A stretch of 5,881 nt of DNA. Origin: Opitutales bacterium. Lineage in GTDB: Bacteria; Verrucomicrobiota; Verrucomicrobiia; Opitutales; JAFGAQ01. A model generated the notes under the pieces. It was not told the origin of the DNA. It made no database searches and saw nothing but the letters and a program-made list of their open reading frames with translations. The position numbers were made by a program, and so were the translations under genes. The stretch lies in the NCBI GenBank assembly GCA_028704125.1, contig JAQVLM010000222.1, positions 1 through 5,881 on the forward strand, written 5' to 3'. This document shows positions 1 through 5,730 of the stretch, piece by piece; within the stretch, counting starts at the first letter, position 1; each line of letters starts with the position of its first letter.

Positions 1-116
1 GGTATCGAGATATTCCACCTGTAGCTCCACCTGTAGGTTTGATTTGAGCTTATCCTGTATCGCTTCGGTGATTCTATCGGTCCAGGATAGACCCTGATGA
101 TAAGAATGGAGAAGCA
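1..116 (-). repeat. Direct repeat copy B (second in gene order), at least 116 bp
   Basis: Identical to 568-683 and in the same reading frame (residues 234-271). It begins directly after EDTLV, where the natural family sequence would continue into the second lobe of the domain. The left border is unknown because the window ends inside it, so the repeat may be longer than 116 bp. It may be the visible part of a 567-bp tandem duplication or an assembly join. Confidence 0.97.
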
Positions 117-813
117 CAAGTGTGTCCTCGCTCAGGCTGTTCAGGTCTTTCTGGATTTGAACCATGGAGCGGTCGGTCCACCATTCGATGGAGAATTGCG
201 CCCTAATGGCAGATAGCTCCTCCATCGCGTGGGCGATCTCGGCTTTGCCGGTTGTGGTGGAATCACAGATGACCACGAGTTTGTCGGCTTCGGGGTTTTG
301 CAGTCCCGCGAGCTGAATGGTTTTCAGTGGAGATGTTTTTTCCAGAACTCCCGAAAATAAACGGATCCCCTCCGTGAGCGCTTCGGAGAAATGATTGATC
401 CCGCAAAAAACTACTGGAACGTCGGGAATCTGTTGGGTCAGTTGGTCCCGGACAAACAATAGCGCATCATTGTCCGCCGCTATGATGATATCGGGTGGCG
501 GGTTGGTGTGCTTCGAGAGCATCAGGTTCGTTACCGGACTGTCAGGAGCCGGCGGTCCAAACCGTTTGGTATCGAGATATTCCACCTGTAGCTCCACCTG
601 TAGGTTTGATTTGAGCTTATCCTGTATCGCTTCGGTGATTCTATCGGTCCAGGATAGACCCTGATGATAAGAATGGAGAAGCAGGATGCGGTAGTTGGGT
701 GGAGTGCTTTGGGCTTCTGAATCCGTTGCCTCATTTCCTCGCAAACCCCCTCCCAAACACAGCCAAGCCATAGTCAGGCAGTAGCAAGCCAGTGTTTTGA
801 ACGGTCGATTCAT
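1..813 (-). CDS. Sensor-type protein with ABC_sub_bind (PF04392-like) periplasmic domain, 5' part only
   Basis: This reading frame is open from an ATG at 813 to the window edge: 271 codons with no stop, C-terminus missing. Residues 1-27 look like a signal peptide or membrane anchor (basic start NRPFK, hydrophobic core about 7-24). The mature part resembles the ABC_sub_bind family: RILLLHSYHQGLSWTD (42-57), VEYLDTKRFGP (77-87), a PDIIIAADNDALLFVRD stretch, PDVPVVFCGINHF, then a TLKT-like PLKTIQLAG segment and KLVVICDSTTTGKAE. In this family such domains are either free binding proteins or extracytoplasmic sensors of histidine kinases and diguanylate cyclases; which applies here cannot be seen. 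Residues 45-82 recur exactly at 234-271, so the domain appears to restart 189 residues later, before the second lobe is complete. Start choice: no strong ribosome site precedes 813; an in-frame TTG at 819 and ATG at 771 are alternatives, but 813 gives the best signal peptide. Family assignment is fairly sure; ligand unknown. Confidence 0.8.
   Translation of the reverse strand, partial: MNRPFKTLACYCLTMAWLCLGGGLRGNEATDSEAQSTPPNYRILLLHSYHQGLSWTDRITEAIQDKLKSNLQVELQVEYLDTKRFGPPAPDSPVTNLMLSKHTNPPPDIIIAADNDALLFVRDQLTQQIPDVPVVFCGINHFSEALTEGIRLFSGVLEKTSPLKTIQLAGLQNPEADKLVVICDSTTTGKAEIAHAMEELSAIRAQFSIEWWTDRSMVQIQKDLNSLSEDTLVLLHSYHQGLSWTDRITEAIQDKLKSNLQVELQVEYLDT
568..683 (-). repeat. Direct repeat copy A (first in gene order), 116 bp
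   Basis: This segment is identical base for base to 1-116. It lies in the sensor-type gene and encodes residues 45-82, the LLHSYHQGLSWTD start of the binding domain. Identity ends at 683/116: to the right the bases are ggatgcgg here and caagtgtg in the other copy. The offset of 567 bp is exactly 189 codons, so both copies are read in the same frame. Confidence 0.97.
580..603 (-). repeat. 12-bp tandem duplication inside the repeat (LQVE twice)
   Basis: On the coding strand CTACAGGTGGAG is followed directly by CTACAGGTGGAA, giving LQVELQVE at residues 71-78. The same pair occurs at 13-36 in repeat copy B. Only the last base differs, which is silent (GAG/GAA). In relatives the strand before YLDTKR usually reads as a single such segment, so this looks like a small in-frame slippage insertion (inference). 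Confidence 0.75.
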
Positions 814-1124
814 GAACAAAACGGGTTCGTTTCCCTACGGGGACTTCGCGTGAAATGCACGGTGATGGACGTTAGAATGATTCATGGACCGTTTTGATAA
901 TACTCTCCGGTTTTGGAAGCGGCGTCAAGGTATGCTGATTCCTCTCGCAAAAATCGGGATTGATTTTGTCTTACGGATACGTGATACGCATGAGCTTTAG
1001 ATGGAGGACCGAAGCGCTTGTTCGGTGATGCGGATGATCGGATGGGGTTATTAGGGATCGCATGGGCGCACTCTCCCTTGGTTTCCGGACCGCTTCCCTG
1101 AATGAGCCGGTCGTGTGGATGCGG
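814..1124. other. Intergenic region between divergent genes
   Basis: This 311-bp stretch separates the sensor-type gene from the DUF486 gene. It must hold the promoters of both, but only the weak leftward candidate at 897-928 is visible. A short hairpin, CCGAA / TTCGG around a 7-nt loop, lies at 1009-1025. An in-frame ATG at 1062 could lengthen the DUF486 protein by 21 residues, but those residues do not look like the family. I see no RNA gene or mobile element. Confidence 0.6.
897..928 (-). promoter_or_regulatory. Possible sigma70-like promoter for the sensor-type gene
   Basis: Reading leftward, TTGACG (928-923) is followed by TATTAT (902-897), a good -10 box. The spacing of 20 bp is longer than the usual 16-18, which weakens the call. 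It would give a leader of roughly 75-80 nt before the ATG at 813. No other convincing pair was seen between the two divergent genes. Confidence 0.25.
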
Positions 1125-1472
1125 ATGAAGGCGGTTTACACAACGATTTTGCTATTGGTGTGCAGTAATGTATTCATGACTTTTGCCTGGTATGGGCATC
1201 TCAGGAATCTTGCCCATAAACCATGGATCATTGCGGCACTGGTCAGCTGGGGGATTGCACTGTTTGAGTATCTCCTTCAGGTTCCGGCTAACCGGACAGG
1301 GCATACGGTGATTAGTGTAGGGCAGCTCAAAATCATCCAGGAGGTGATCACCTTGACGGTTTTTGTTCCATTTGCTGTTTTCTACATGAAAGAGAAGCTG
1401 ACATGGGACTACCTTTGGGCCGGGTTCTGCATCATGGGTGCCGTTTTTTTCATCTTCCGTTCCCGTTTTTAG
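1125..1472 (+). CDS. DMT family small membrane protein (DUF486)
   Basis: A 115-residue integral membrane protein of the DUF486 family (PF04342), a half-size relative of drug/metabolite transporters. No substrate or activity is established for the family. Four hydrophobic helices can be seen at about 3-22, 33-51, 70-88 and 94-111. The family signatures are present: SNVFMTFAWYGHL (14-26), SWGIALFEYLLQVPANR (41-57) and QLKIIQEVITL (67-77). The start at 1125 gives the usual family length and N-terminus (MKxxxxTILLL). ATGs at 1119 and 1062 are in frame; 1062 has an AGGG at 1053-1056 as possible ribosome site but adds a non-conserved leader. The last 23 bp overlap the end of the convergent acetyltransferase gene, and no terminator lies between them. 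Family call is firm, start moderately so. Confidence 0.88.
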   Translation: MKAVYTTILLLVCSNVFMTFAWYGHLRNLAHKPWIIAALVSWGIALFEYLLQVPANRTGHTVISVGQLKIIQEVITLTVFVPFAVFYMKEKLTWDYLWAGFCIMGAVFFIFRSRF

Positions 1473-2079
1473 CCGGACAGGGATCTCCAGAGCTTGGAGG
1501 TGTGCGTTTCTTGACGGGATGACAAGGGAATCCTGAACAAACGGTCCAGTCCGGAACGTCCGTCGTGACGACTGATCTTGCTCCGATTACCGCCCCATTC
1601 CCAATCTTCACTCCCGGATGAATGAAAGCTTGCGCTGCGATCCAGGCATGATCTCCGATGTCGATCGGTGCCGTGTGCAAGGGGAATCCCTCGCCTTCGT
1701 AGTCATGTGTTCCGGTGCAGATATAGCATCCTTGAGAGATAACCACCCGGTTCCCAAGCGAGATCAAGCCCTGTGAGTAAAGCGTGGTCCCATCGCCAAT
1801 TCCGCATTCATTTCCGATGCGGAGATTCCAAGGCGCCCATACTCTGACTCCGGGGTAAATGTGGCTACGTGTTCCTATTTTGGCGCCAAAACACCTGAGA
1901 AGAAATGATCGCCAACTGTGAAGTGGTCGGGGGCTCATTCGGAAAACCGTTGATTCCACCAATCCCCAAGCGAAACGGGCGATCCTCGATTTAAGACTGA
2001 AGCTCGGACCAGTGTGGGTGTTGGTGTTGATGGAAGGGCTGTTTTCCATGGGCGGCGATTCAACACGGACCATCATCAC
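1450..2079 (-). CDS. WcaF-type O-acetyltransferase (hexapeptide repeat), polysaccharide modification
   Basis: This 209-residue protein belongs to the left-handed beta-helix acyltransferases, closest in pattern to WcaF, the putative colanic acid O-acetyltransferase. It would transfer acetyl from acetyl-CoA to a sugar hydroxyl of an exopolysaccharide repeat unit in the cytoplasm. Hexapeptide-like repeats run from about 68 (IGTRSHIYPGVRV) to 175. The probable catalytic histidine is H125 in CTGTHDYEGEGFPL, followed by IDIGDHAWIAAQAFIHPGVKIGNGAVIGARSVV, as in WcaF. The C-terminus CSGFPCHPVKKR is the usual closing turn (normally GNPAK). The start is GTG at 2079, 1 nt after the stop of the glycosyltransferase gene; ATGs at 2076 and 2073 follow at once, and ATG at 2049 is possible since residues 1-25 are not conserved. 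A GGGAGAAAG ribosome site supports the early starts. Co-transcription with the glycosyltransferase is near certain. Confidence 0.88.
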   Translation of the reverse strand: MMMVRVESPPMENSPSINTNTHTGPSFSLKSRIARFAWGLVESTVFRMSPRPLHSWRSFLLRCFGAKIGTRSHIYPGVRVWAPWNLRIGNECGIGDGTTLYSQGLISLGNRVVISQGCYICTGTHDYEGEGFPLHTAPIDIGDHAWIAAQAFIHPGVKIGNGAVIGARSVVTTDVPDWTVCSGFPCHPVKKRTPPSSGDPCPAKNGNGR

Positions 2080-2080
2080 T

Positions 2081-3295
2081 TCAGCTTTCTCCCGATGAGG
2101 AGCTCAGTGCTTCAAATTGTTCAACAAATATGCGGGCAGTATTGGCAATTTGGAAACGATTGTCGAAGGTTTTGCGGGCGTCCAGCGCATCTTTTCTGGG
2201 GCTCGCGGAATACTCAAATGCGGATTCCACGAGTTGAATGGCTCCTTCCAATGTGTCCGGTGCCGCTACTCCGACCCCGTCTTCCACGATTTCCCGCCAT
2301 ATGTTCACTTGACGCGAAAGAAAAACCTTTTTCCCGCAGGCAAGGGCTTCGGCTACCACAAGACCAAAGTTTTCCTGATGGCTCGGAAGTATGAAAGCAT
2401 CACAGCCGTAAAACGCCCCCCACTTCGCATCCCCTGTCAGCATCCCGGTAAATGTGATCTGATTTGCCATGGGTTTTGCCATCTCTTGAAGCATCATCCC
2501 GTATGCGGAGCTTTTTCCAGGTCCGGCTATTACAAGTCGGGGATACACCTTCTGAGGATTGTGTTTTACGGCATGGCTATACACTTGCATGTAGGCTTGA
2601 ATCAGCAGATCAAGACCCTTTTTCGGGTCAAGCCGGGAAAGAAACAGTATAAAGGGTTTCCCTTCAACGGATGGGCAGTGCTTTAGGAACTCCGATTCCA
2701 TGGATTCGGAGAAAGTTGGTGGTTCTGCCACTCCCAATGGGATTACAAGGTCTTTTTCTTTGGGATACCGGGGAAATGTGTTTTGGGCAAGATCGCACTC
2801 CCGTTGATTGCTGAACACAATCCGATCCGCCCAGCGCAGTGTTTTCCTTTCGAATAGTTCCCAATAGATGGAATTCCGGAAGGTTTTGAACGGTCGGCGT
2901 TCCCAGCTTTGAAACCAGGGATCCAACATGCCACAGGAAAGAATGAAAAGGGGAGGGCAAACCACACCGTTACGCCTGAACCTTTGGATGGTCCGTGCCG
3001 TCGCCCACGACGGATACTGCCACAATCCATGAACCATTACGCCATCATAATATGGGAGGTTCTTGGTTAGCCACGGAATCAATGCCCTTGAATAGGACCA
3101 CCCGAACCGTCCGGGTCCCGCATTTATGACTTTGATCGTATCGTCCGAGAAGTGCGAGGATGCGGGTGCGTCAATCGTTAGTATTTCGGACTGATGCCCC
3201 ATTTGAGTGTGCAACATGGACAATTGAATCGCAACATGAGCAGGTCCTCCACTCTCGGGATTCAGCGTGGAGCAGATATGAAGGAAACGTTTCAT
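2081..3295 (-). CDS. GT4 family glycosyltransferase (GT-B fold), polysaccharide biosynthesis
   Basis: A 404-residue glycosyltransferase of CAZy family GT4, expected to act at the cytoplasmic face of the membrane, adding a sugar from a nucleotide donor to a growing glycan. The N-terminal lobe starts MKRFLHICSTLNPESGGPAH with the GGP loop at 16-18 and a HGLWQYPS motif at 89-96. The C-terminal Glycos_transf_1 domain starts near 212 with ILFLSRLDPKKGLDLLI, then LVIAGPG (255-260), ITFTGML (280-286) and the donor-binding EX7E motif E308-E316 in SHQENFGLVVAEALACGK. An upstream in-frame TTG at 3463 would add 56 residues, but these are not family-like and overlap the probable promoter, so ATG 3295 is chosen. 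No strong ribosome site is visible there. The acetyltransferase gene follows after 1 nt. Donor and acceptor sugars cannot be told from sequence. Confidence 0.9.
   Translation of the reverse strand: MKRFLHICSTLNPESGGPAHVAIQLSMLHTQMGHQSEILTIDAPASSHFSDDTIKVINAGPGRFGWSYSRALIPWLTKNLPYYDGVMVHGLWQYPSWATARTIQRFRRNGVVCPPLFILSCGMLDPWFQSWERRPFKTFRNSIYWELFERKTLRWADRIVFSNQRECDLAQNTFPRYPKEKDLVIPLGVAEPPTFSESMESEFLKHCPSVEGKPFILFLSRLDPKKGLDLLIQAYMQVYSHAVKHNPQKVYPRLVIAGPGKSSAYGMMLQEMAKPMANQITFTGMLTGDAKWGAFYGCDAFILPSHQENFGLVVAEALACGKKVFLSRQVNIWREIVEDGVGVAAPDTLEGAIQLVESAFEYSASPRKDALDARKTFDNRFQIANTARIFVEQFEALSSSSGES
2085..2093 (-). promoter_or_regulatory. Ribosome binding site of the acetyltransferase gene
   Basis: GGGAGAAAG reads leftward inside the last codons of the glycosyltransferase gene, with 9 nt between GGGAG and the GTG at 2079 and 12 nt to the ATG at 2076. 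It supports initiation at GTG/ATG/ATG rather than at 2049, and implies translational coupling to the upstream gene. Confidence 0.55.
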
Positions 3296-3314
3296 TTGGA
3301 GACAGCACTTCGAG

Positions 3315-3324
3315 ACTGTACAGT
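3315..3324. repeat. 10-bp perfect palindrome ACTGTACAGT in the glycosyltransferase leader
   Basis: The palindrome sits 20 bp ahead of the glycosyltransferase ATG (3295) and downstream of its probable promoter, so it would be in the transcribed leader. It could be a repressor site or chance. No second copy was seen nearby. Confidence 0.3.
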
Positions 3325-3432
3325 TTATATTTTGTGTATCAACGATATTCGTGTTCGGGGATTGAAGGATCGGAACGCTTACTATTTGGCCCGTAAACGG
3401 AGAATCCGACAATAACTCCAAAAACACAGGCA

Positions 3433-3463
3433 TTAATAAAACCACAGAGCCTTTATTTGACAA
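3433..3463 (-). promoter_or_regulatory. Probable promoter of the glycosyltransferase-acetyltransferase operon
   Basis: Reading leftward, TTGTCA (3463-3458, 5 of 6 matches to the -35 consensus) is followed either by TTTATT (3440-3435, 17-bp spacing) or by TATTAA (3438-3433, 19-bp spacing). Transcription would start near 3427, leaving a leader of about 130 nt before ATG 3295. The -35 box overlaps a perfect plus-strand TTGACA at 3457-3462. Confidence 0.45.
3457..3462 (+). promoter_or_regulatory. Possible -35 element for the transposase gene
   Basis: A perfect TTGACA stands 40 bp before the transposase ATG. No good -10 box follows at 16-18 bp (the best is a poor TTAATG at 15 bp), so expression from here would be weak, as is usual for such transposases. 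The hexamer shares five bases with the leftward -35 of the polysaccharide operon. Confidence 0.25.
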
Positions 3464-3487
3464 TCAGTTGGTTTCGGTTAATGGGTG

Positions 3488-3496
3488 AGGAGGAGG
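3488..3496 (+). promoter_or_regulatory. Strong Shine-Dalgarno of the transposase gene
   Basis: AGGAGGAGG provides AGGAGG with 6 or 9 nt to the ATG at 3503. This favours ATG 3503 over the in-frame GTG at 3485 (which lies before the site) and ATG 3497 (which abuts it). Confidence 0.75.
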
Positions 3497-3502
3497 ATGA
3501 TC

Positions 3503-4495
3503 ATGAAAAGGAAGCGTATTGTGGTTCGGAATCGGGATGGCGTTTATCATCTGATGAGCCGGTGTTGTTTGGGTGAGCATTTGCTGGAGGATGGGGAGAA
3601 GGAGATGTTCATTGGGATGATGCGGCGGCAGGCGACGTTCTGTGGGGTGGATATTCTGGCGTATTCAGTGATGTCGAATCATTTCCACATCCTGGCGCGG
3701 GTCCGGCATGAGAAGCCGCAGACGGATGCGGAGTTGCTGAGCCGTTATCGGGCGTTCCATGAGGGTTGTCGGATTTCCCCCTATTCGATAACGCCGGATG
3801 GGCTGGAGAAGATGCTGGAACGGAATGATGAGATCGCGCAGCACGCGCGGGATGCTTTGCTGGCGCGTATGGGGGATGTGTCAGTGTTCATGCGTGAGCT
3901 CAAGCAACGTTTCACGATCTGGTATAATCACCAGAATGGGAACCGTGGTACTTTGTGGATGGAGCGGTTCAAGAGTCTGGTGGTTGAGCCCTCGCTGCAG
4001 GCAATGGCAACCGTTGCGGCCTACATCGACCTCAATGCGGTGCGTGCGGAGCAGGTGGATGATCCGGCGGAATACCGTTTTTGCAGCTATGCCGCGGCGA
4101 TGGGAGGAAAGGTCTCGGCCATGGCGGGATACCGCTTGATCTACGGAGGACGTGCCTTTTCCGAAGCCATTGCGGCGTATCGTTTGTGTCTGTTTGGGAA
4201 AGGCGCTAAACCGAAAGGCGAATTGGACAAGGACCGCGGTGTAATGCCCGTGGAGAAGCTGGATGCGGTGATCCGCAGCGGTGGAAAGGTGGAGGTGTCG
4301 GAGTTGCTGCGCCGGAGGGTCCGTTACTTCAGCGATGGGATGGCCATCGGATCCAAGCTCTTTCTAAAGGGAATCTATGATGAGCACCGGGAGTGTTTCC
4401 CAGAAAACCGGAAAGCCCGTTTTGCGTCGATGAAAGGGGCGGACTGGGGTGAATTGCAGGTCGTGCGTGACCTCAAGGTTAATCTCTTCGGATGA
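3503..4495 (+). CDS. REP-associated tyrosine transposase (RAYT), IS200-like Y1 family
   Basis: This 330-residue protein is an HUH/Y1 single-strand DNA transposase of the TnpA_REP (RAYT) branch. These enzymes nick and join single-stranded DNA at hairpin sites and are usually domesticated, single-copy genes. Visible motifs: GVYHLMSRC (13-21), the metal-binding HUH motif H60-F61-H62 in SNHFHILARV, FMRELKQRFTIWYN (129-142), GTLWMERFKSLVVE (149-162) and AAYIDLNAVRAEQV (172-185), where Y174 aligns with the active tyrosine of E. coli TnpA_REP. All key residues are present, so it may be active. About 130 further residues follow the catalytic domain; the segment EVSELLRRRVRYFSDGMAIGSK (264-285) is typical of larger RAYTs of PVC-type bacteria and may bind DNA (inference). 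The coding strand is strongly rich in G, unlike its neighbours. No flanking inverted repeats or target duplication were found. Confidence 0.92.
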   Translation: MKRKRIVVRNRDGVYHLMSRCCLGEHLLEDGEKEMFIGMMRRQATFCGVDILAYSVMSNHFHILARVRHEKPQTDAELLSRYRAFHEGCRISPYSITPDGLEKMLERNDEIAQHARDALLARMGDVSVFMRELKQRFTIWYNHQNGNRGTLWMERFKSLVVEPSLQAMATVAAYIDLNAVRAEQVDDPAEYRFCSYAAAMGGKVSAMAGYRLIYGGRAFSEAIAAYRLCLFGKGAKPKGELDKDRGVMPVEKLDAVIRSGGKVEVSELLRRRVRYFSDGMAIGSKLFLKGIYDEHRECFPENRKARFASMKGADWGELQVVRDLKVNLFG

Positions 4496-4862
4496 TGAAA
4501 GGGTTCAGAGCGAAGCGTGTATCATATGGTATTCAGTGGCCATTCACTCCGTTGTTGAGGAGACAATAGTATCAAAGCGTCGATCGCACATTCATCCGGG
4601 CGGTTATTGCGTATTGAACCAGAAGGTTTATGATCACGTCACTCACGGGAGTTGTTCCAAACGGACATGACGATGGATATTCCGTTCGGGTCGGGTATAT
4701 GAACGCGGATTGATTACGGCTTATTAGGAACTTCGATCGGAATACAGTGAATCCGGAACCATTTCCCCGATGAAGGAATGAAGCGATGGTGCAGTGAATG
4801 CATTGGATCTGTCCAATTCCCCGCCTAATGTCGCATGAAGACGTTCGAGGTGTTTTTTTGGA
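4496..4862. other. Non-coding region between convergent transposase and hemC
   Basis: No credible gene lies in these 367 bp on either strand. Small structures seen: a perfect 6-bp stem ATTGGA/TCCAAT with a 4-nt loop at 4802-4817; an AACGGA/TCCGTT inverted repeat around 4659-4686 with a 15-nt loop; CAGTGAAT twice (about 4744 and 4792) with its inverse ATTCACT near 4541; and a T7 run at 4853-4859 without a GC-rich stem before it. None qualifies as a clear terminator or REP element. This is where remnants of REP sequences would be expected if the transposase served them. Confidence 0.6.
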
Positions 4863-5729
4863 TCAACCGTCGCGGGCTTGGCTGATGAGTTCGTCGAGGA
4901 GAACGAGGGGGGATTCTTTGCGAAGATTGCCGGGAACCGTCAAATGCATGTATCCACAGGGTTCAGCGAAGATGTGGAAGATGGTGCCGTCGAAATGGGC
5001 ACCAATTGCGCTGTGGCAGCCCCCTCCAAGCGCGGCGAGAAAGCTTCTCTCTAGGGAGACTGCAAAGGCGGTTTCCTTGTCAAGTGATGGCTTTAGCCAC
5101 TCGGAGTTCCCTTTTTTGGATTGGATCGCAATGGCTCCTTGTCCAACGGCTGGAACGATTTCCGTTACCGGCATTGGATGAAAGGTCAACCCATCCCATT
5201 GGGAGAATCCGAGGCGGTTTAAGCCAGCACAGGCGAGAAATGTGGCGTCACTGGCTCCAGAGACGATGCGTTTAAGGCGGGTCTCGATGTTACCCCGGAT
5301 TTCGCCCCAGACGGCGGTGGGAAAAATGACTTTGCCCTGCATGCGGCGACGCGGACTGGAAGTCGCGATCTTGCTTGGCGCCTGGTTGCCGAGATCGGCT
5401 CTCGTAATCAGCATGTCACGCGGATCCTCGCGGGGAAGGTAACCGCAAATCTCGAGGTCGGGATGCATTTCGGTTGGCAGGTCTTTGGCGCTGTGCACAG
5501 CCAAATCGGCCGTTCCTTCCAAAAGTGCTTCTTCGATCTCCTTGGTGAACAAACCCTTGCCGCCCTGTTCCGCGAGAGACCAAGTGGTCTGGATGTCTCC
5601 GGTGGTGACAAGAGGAACCACCTCACAACGGATGTCGGGATGGGAGGATGCGATATGGGCTGCCAGCAGTTCGGTTTGCCGGATAGCCAGTGTGCTTTTG
5701 CGGGTCGCGAGTCGGAGGGTGGTCATCAT
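4863..5729 (-). CDS. hemC: Porphobilinogen deaminase (hydroxymethylbilane synthase)
   Basis: HemC joins four porphobilinogen units into hydroxymethylbilane in the cytoplasm, an early step of tetrapyrrole (haem, sirohaem, B12) synthesis. The 288-residue protein is complete, slightly shorter than the E. coli enzyme (313). Conserved blocks appear in order: LRLATRKSTLA (5-15), QGGKGLFTKEIEEALL (55-70), DLAVHSAKDLPTEM (75-88) with catalytic Asp D83, TSSPRR (123-128), RGNIETRLKR (145-154), ACAGLNRLG (166-174), VGQGAIAIQ (195-203) and ERSFLAALGGGCHSAIG with C238, the cysteine that carries the dipyrromethane cofactor. Start is ATG 5729 or the adjoining ATG 5726; they cannot be told apart. The gene lies 69 nt downstream of ilvC on the same strand, with an intrinsic terminator filling most of that gap, so it must depend on read-through or on a promoter inside or before that hairpin. 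Identification is certain. Confidence 0.97.
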   Translation of the reverse strand: MMTTLRLATRKSTLAIRQTELLAAHIASSHPDIRCEVVPLVTTGDIQTTWSLAEQGGKGLFTKEIEEALLEGTADLAVHSAKDLPTEMHPDLEICGYLPREDPRDMLITRADLGNQAPSKIATSSPRRRMQGKVIFPTAVWGEIRGNIETRLKRIVSGASDATFLACAGLNRLGFSQWDGLTFHPMPVTEIVPAVGQGAIAIQSKKGNSEWLKPSLDKETAFAVSLERSFLAALGGGCHSAIGAHFDGTIFHIFAEPCGYMHLTVPGNLRKESPLVLLDELISQARDG

Positions 5730-5730
5730 A

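Noticed and set aside
1..683. Direct repeats as a CRISPR array or insertion-sequence ends
   Set aside because: There are only two copies, 116 bp or longer, lying in frame inside one protein gene, with no spacer series and no transposase between them.
395..734. Overlapping ORFs at 395-664 (plus) and 531-734 (minus, other frame)
   Set aside because: Both are shadows of the sensor-type gene, whose frame carries a recognisable domain; their translations look like no family and are rich in Ser, Arg and Cys.
1009..1025. CCGAA/TTCGG hairpin as terminator
   Set aside because: The stem is only 5 bp and no T tract follows on either strand.
2014..2686. Plus-strand ORFs at 2014-2394, 2117-2686 and 2464-2652
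   Set aside because: They are antisense shadows of the GT4 and acetyltransferase genes, with no family features.
3315..3324. ACTGTACAGT as a LexA (SOS) box
   Set aside because: The CTGT and ACAG halves are adjacent; the proteobacterial box has 8 bp between them, and no SOS gene is near.
3296..3463. N-terminal extension of the glycosyltransferase from TTG 3463 (56 residues)
   Set aside because: It starts at a rare codon inside the probable promoter -35 box, and the family N-terminus MKxxLHI...GGP begins exactly at ATG 3295.
4449..4670. 73-residue plus-strand ORF overlapping the transposase end
   Set aside because: It begins inside the transposase in another frame, has no ribosome site, and its translation shows no domain or hydrophobic pattern.
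4836..4860. T7 run at 4853-4859 as terminator of the transposase gene
   Set aside because: No GC-rich stem precedes it, so the terminator layout is incomplete.
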